64,000 nt of DNA from Variovorax paradoxus. GTDB lineage: Bacteria; Pseudomonadota; Gammaproteobacteria; Burkholderiales; Burkholderiaceae_C. This document shows positions 60,120 through 64,000 of this stretch, in pieces. How positions within the stretch are numbered: position 1 is the stretch's first letter; each line of letters begins with the position of its first letter. Under the pieces are notes generated by a model that did no database searches, was not told the origin of the DNA, and was given only the letters and a program-made list of their open reading frames with translations. The DNA lies in assembly GCF_902712855.1 (NCBI RefSeq), contig NZ_LR743507.1, forward strand, positions 3,892,001-3,956,000, given 5' to 3'. The position numbers were made by a program, and so were the translations under genes.

Positions 60120-61430
60120 TCAGGTGTTGGGAGCCGGCGATTGTAGGGTGGCGGCCCAGGCGGCCACATCGGAGAGAGACCGGGCGGTCTGCGCAATGCT
60201 CGCGTCACGCAGCGCCTTGAGGGTCACTTCGCCGCGTGCGAGTTCATCGGCGCCGAAGATCAGGGCGTACGTGGCGCCGCTGCTGTCGGCGCGCTTGAAC
60301 TGCGACTTGAAGCTGCCCTGACCATCGACAGTGGCAGCATGCATCTGCACGCGGACACCTGCGTCGCGCAGCTGCTGCAACGTGCGCAGTGCCACAGGCA
60401 TCGCCGCAGCGTCCGGCACCACGGCGTAGACATCGGGTGTCGGCAACGGAATGTCGGTGCCCTGCTCCTTCATGAGGTCGAGCACCCGCTCCACGCCCAT
60501 GGCCCAACCCACGGCGGGCGCGGACTTGCCGCCGATCTGGGCGATCAGGTCGTCGTAGCGGCCGCCCGCGCAGACCGTGCCCTGCGAGCCCAGCCGGTCC
60601 GTCACGAACTCGAACACCGTGAGGTTGTAGTAGTCCAGGCCGCGCACCAGACGCGGGTTGATCGTGAAGTCGATGTCGTTGGCCTTAAGGATGGCCTGCA
60701 GTCCTTCGAAGTGCGCAAGCGACTCGGCACCGAGGAAGTCGATCAGCTTCGGCGCCGACTCCACCACTTCCTTCATGGCTGGATTCTTCGTGTCGAGAAT
60801 GCGCAGCGGGTTGCTGTGCAGGCGGCGCTTGCCGTCCTCGTCGAGCTTGTCGGCGTGCTTCTCGAAGTGCGCGATGAGTTGCGCGCGATGCTGGGCGCGC
60901 TCGGCAGGCTGGCCCAGGCTGTTGAGCTCGAGACGCACATCGGTCAGGCCGATGGTTTTCCAGAGCGTGCTCGCCAGCAGGATCAGTTCGGCATCGACGT
61001 CGGGGCCCGCGAAACCCAGGGCCTCCGCCCCGATCTGGTGAAACTGCCGGAAGCGGCCGCGCTGCGGCTTCTCGCGGCGGAACATCGGGCCGGTGTACCA
61101 GAGACGCTTGCCGCCGTCGTAGAGCATGTTGTGCTCGATCACGGCGCGCACGAGCCCTGCCGTGTTCTCGGGCCGCAGCGTCAGGTGGTCGTTGTCGCCG
61201 TACTTGTCCGAGCGGTCCTGGAAGGAGTACATCTCCTTCTCGACGATGTCGGTCACTTCGCCGATGCCGCGCACGAACAGTGCCGTGTGTTCCAGGATCG
61301 GCGTGCGGACGTTGCGGTACGCAAAGCGGCCCATCAGGTCGCGCACGGTGGCCTCGAGCCATTCCCAGCGCGCCGATTCGGGCGGCAATATGTCGTTCAT
61401 GCCTTTGACGGCATTCAATTTTTCAGCCAT
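60120..61430 (-). CDS. hisS: histidyl-tRNA synthetase
   Basis: The 436-residue class II aminoacyl-tRNA synthetase begins with KLNAVKGMNDILPPESARWE and has histidine-specific motif 1, ENTAGLVRA, the VRGLDYYNLTVFEFV motif and class II motif 3 AVGWAMGVERVL, with a C-terminal anticodon-binding domain. Sits between ispG and yfgM. Confidence 0.97.
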   Translation of the reverse strand: MAEKLNAVKGMNDILPPESARWEWLEATVRDLMGRFAYRNVRTPILEHTALFVRGIGEVTDIVEKEMYSFQDRSDKYGDNDHLTLRPENTAGLVRAVIEHNMLYDGGKRLWYTGPMFRREKPQRGRFRQFHQIGAEALGFAGPDVDAELILLASTLWKTIGLTDVRLELNSLGQPAERAQHRAQLIAHFEKHADKLDEDGKRRLHSNPLRILDTKNPAMKEVVESAPKLIDFLGAESLAHFEGLQAILKANDIDFTINPRLVRGLDYYNLTVFEFVTDRLGSQGTVCAGGRYDDLIAQIGGKSAPAVGWAMGVERVLDLMKEQGTDIPLPTPDVYAVVPDAAAMPVALRTLQQLRDAGVRVQMHAATVDGQGSFKSQFKRADSSGATYALIFGADELARGEVTLKALRDASIAQTARSLSDVAAWAATLQSPAPNT

Positions 61431-61445
61431 GAGTCTGCGGAGGTA

Positions 61446-62725
<1,280 letters not shown>

Positions 62726-62726
<1 letters not shown>

Positions 62727-63706
62727 CACTTCACCTCGAAACGCGCCACGCCGCCACCCTTGGTGACAGGCTTCAGATCGAAAGGTTGTCCGCGAACCTG
62801 CACGTCGACGCTGGACGCACGGCCCACCACGACCGACAACGGCAGCGTACCCGACAGGCCGACCGTTTCGCCGGCCTTCAGGCTGCGGCGTAGCAGTTGC
62901 TTGCCGCCGGCTTCCGTCACGGTGATCCAGCATTCCTCGCGTGCAACGAAGACGAGTTGCTGGCTGCCTCCAGCGACTGGAGCCACCGGCGCGGAAGCCG
63001 CTGCCAATGGGGCCGCAGCAGTGGCAGCGGCGCCGCCGGGTATGGCGGATGCCATGGGTGCAGCCGGAGCATTCGTGCTCACAGGACCGCTCGGCGCCAC
63101 GATCTGCGCGGGAACGGTTTCGGCCACGACGCCGGAAGAGCTCGACGGGGCGCTTGCCGCAGGGTCGTTGGCGGCCGAGCCGGCGTCGGCGCTGCTGCGA
63201 GCCGTCAGGCGTGACACCGAGGCGCCGATCTGGTCGAACACCGACTGCGGAAGCCAGAAGAGCGCGCCGGCCCCCACCAGCAACAGGAGGACCACGGTGA
63301 GCAACGTACGCGAAGGCAGGCCGCTCGACCGGCTGCTGCTGCCGCTCCAGCGCGGCGTGCCCGAGGAGATGTTTGTCTTGAGCGTGCGGTCGGCCTCCGC
63401 AAGCGACACCTTCTGTGTCGTGGGCAGCTTGGCCAGCACCGGCGCCGGATCGATGCGCAGTGCGCGGCACACGCTGCTGGCCAATGCGCGCGCAAAGACC
63501 GGATCGGGCAGCGAGGCGATGTCGTCCGCCTCGAGCGCAAGCAACTTCTGCGGCGGCACCTTCAACGCGGCCGCCACCATCTCGATGTGCAATCCGTGGG
63601 CTTCGCGCGCCTCGCGAAGCAGGTCGCCGGCCGTCTTGTGCGTGATGTCGCCTTCCTCTAGCGGCTGTGCCACGGAAGTGCCGAACTCCGAAACCCGATC
63701 AATCAT
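62726..63706 (-). CDS. rodZ: RodZ-like cytoskeletal membrane protein
   Basis: The 326-residue protein has an N-terminal helix-turn-helix domain of the RodZ type (TAGDLLREAREAHGLHIEMV, ALKVPPQKLLALEADD), a membrane helix near residues 140-160 (LLTVVLLLLVGAGALFWLP), an Ala/Pro/Ser-rich linker and a C-terminal DUF4115 domain (QQLVFVAREECWITVTEAGG). RodZ links MreB to the inner membrane in cell-shape control. Start at 63706; it overlaps the pilW gene by 8 bp. Confidence 0.92.
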
Positions 63707-64000
63707 TGAAATTCCCGCGCTCGTACGCTGATGCCTCCCGCGATTGGGGGAAACGTCGTTGCAACTGGCCTCCCAACTGCGCAGCGGCCTCGCGGTTGTT
63801 GAGCTTTCGTTCGATCCTGATGCCGAGCCAGAGCGTTTCGGCACTGGCTGCGGAACTGTTGTTGACGCGGCGAATGTAGAACTGCGCACGCGACCACTCT
63901 TCGCGTTGGGCGAGCACCGATGCGAGATTGAAGCCGACCACCGGATTGCCGGCGTCGATCTCGTACGCCTGCATGAGGCTGCGCTCGGCCTCGACGCGCT
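63699..64000 (-). CDS. pilW: type IV pilus biogenesis protein PilW/PilF, C-terminal part
   Basis: The gene continues past the window edge, so only the C-terminal ~100 residues are seen. They contain TPR-type repeats (VEAERSLMQAYEIDAGNPVVGFNLASVLAQREEWSRAQFYIRRVNN) and the characteristic end SAETLWLGIRIERKLNN...SREASAYERGNFND of PilF/PilW, the outer-membrane lipoprotein that stabilises the PilQ secretin. It lies directly upstream of rodZ as in related species, overlapping by 8 bp. Confidence 0.93.
   Translation of the reverse strand, partial: RVEAERSLMQAYEIDAGNPVVGFNLASVLAQREEWSRAQFYIRRVNNSSAASAETLWLGIRIERKLNNREAAAQLGGQLQRRFPQSREASAYERGNFND

Overview
The window is a GC-rich chromosomal segment that looks like a Comamonadaceae beta-proteobacterium, most likely Variovorax or a close relative. 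The reasons are strong G/C at third codon positions, the gene order pilW-rodZ-ispG-hisS-yfgM-bamB-der-hfq-hflX-hflK-hflC-DUF2065-hisZ-purA, two half-size chromate transporters, a branched-chain-type ABC operon tied to ring-cleavage enzymes, and an acetoacetate/3-hydroxybutyrate cluster. I found no rRNA, tRNA, CRISPR array, integrase or transposase.

Layout. (1) 1-3.1 kb: a run of short unrecognised genes, nearly all on the minus strand, behind the 3' end of a truncated gene. One (969-1421) has a perfect LexA/SOS box 52 bp before its start. (2) 3.4-11.2 kb: a catabolic operon on the minus strand encoding a two-domain extradiol-type dioxygenase, a fumarylacetoacetate-hydrolase-family enzyme, a Tat-exported solute-binding protein, a LivH permease, a LivM-LivG fusion and LivF. 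A divergent GntR/FCD regulator flanks it. (3) 11.3-28.7 kb: mostly single genes or divergent regulator-enzyme pairs: DUF4865 with a coupled 40-residue membrane protein, LysR with a D-threonine-aldolase-like enzyme, a DszC/SfnB-like flavoenzyme, crotonase, PhoX phosphatase, DUF488, GST with Lrp, DECR-like SDR with a short CoA-transferase, tautomerase, cold-shock/DUF1294 fusion, YgiQ radical SAM, and a MarR-GNAT fusion. (4) 28.8-32 kb: 3-hydroxybutyrate dehydrogenase, acetoacetate decarboxylase and a patatin/DUF3734 protein, interrupted by three tandem copies of a structured ~100-bp repeat. (5) 32-43.8 kb: mixed genes including CHRD lipoprotein, DUF924, YihY, chromate transporter halves, aldo/keto reductase, GNAT/XRE-cupin pair, flavoprotein, rlmB with two unusual membrane proteins, and a head-to-head YbbA-type ATPase and TesA-like esterase. 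(6) 43.9-49.4 kb: a PLP lyase divergent from a MerR regulator that is in operon with a VIT-vWA protein, then AraC and VOC genes. (7) 49.5-64 kb: the conserved housekeeping block on the minus strand (purine salvage and synthesis, histidine biosynthesis regulation, FtsH modulation by HflKC, HflX, Hfq, Der, BamB, SecYEG-associated YfgM, HisS, IspG, RodZ, PilW).

How the genes work together. The ABC operon probably imports an aromatic or ring-derived acid and opens and hydrolyses the ring product. The bdhA-adc-patatin cluster channels ketone bodies and polyhydroxybutyrate-type carbon. HflK and HflC form a membrane complex made by a translationally coupled hflX-hflK-hflC run. The best candidates for new biology are the SOS-controlled unknown gene, the MerR plus VIT-vWA pair, the membrane protein with two L7/L12-C-terminal-like repeats, and the structured repeat family seen at two loci. 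No wholly new multi-gene system can be demonstrated from sequence alone.
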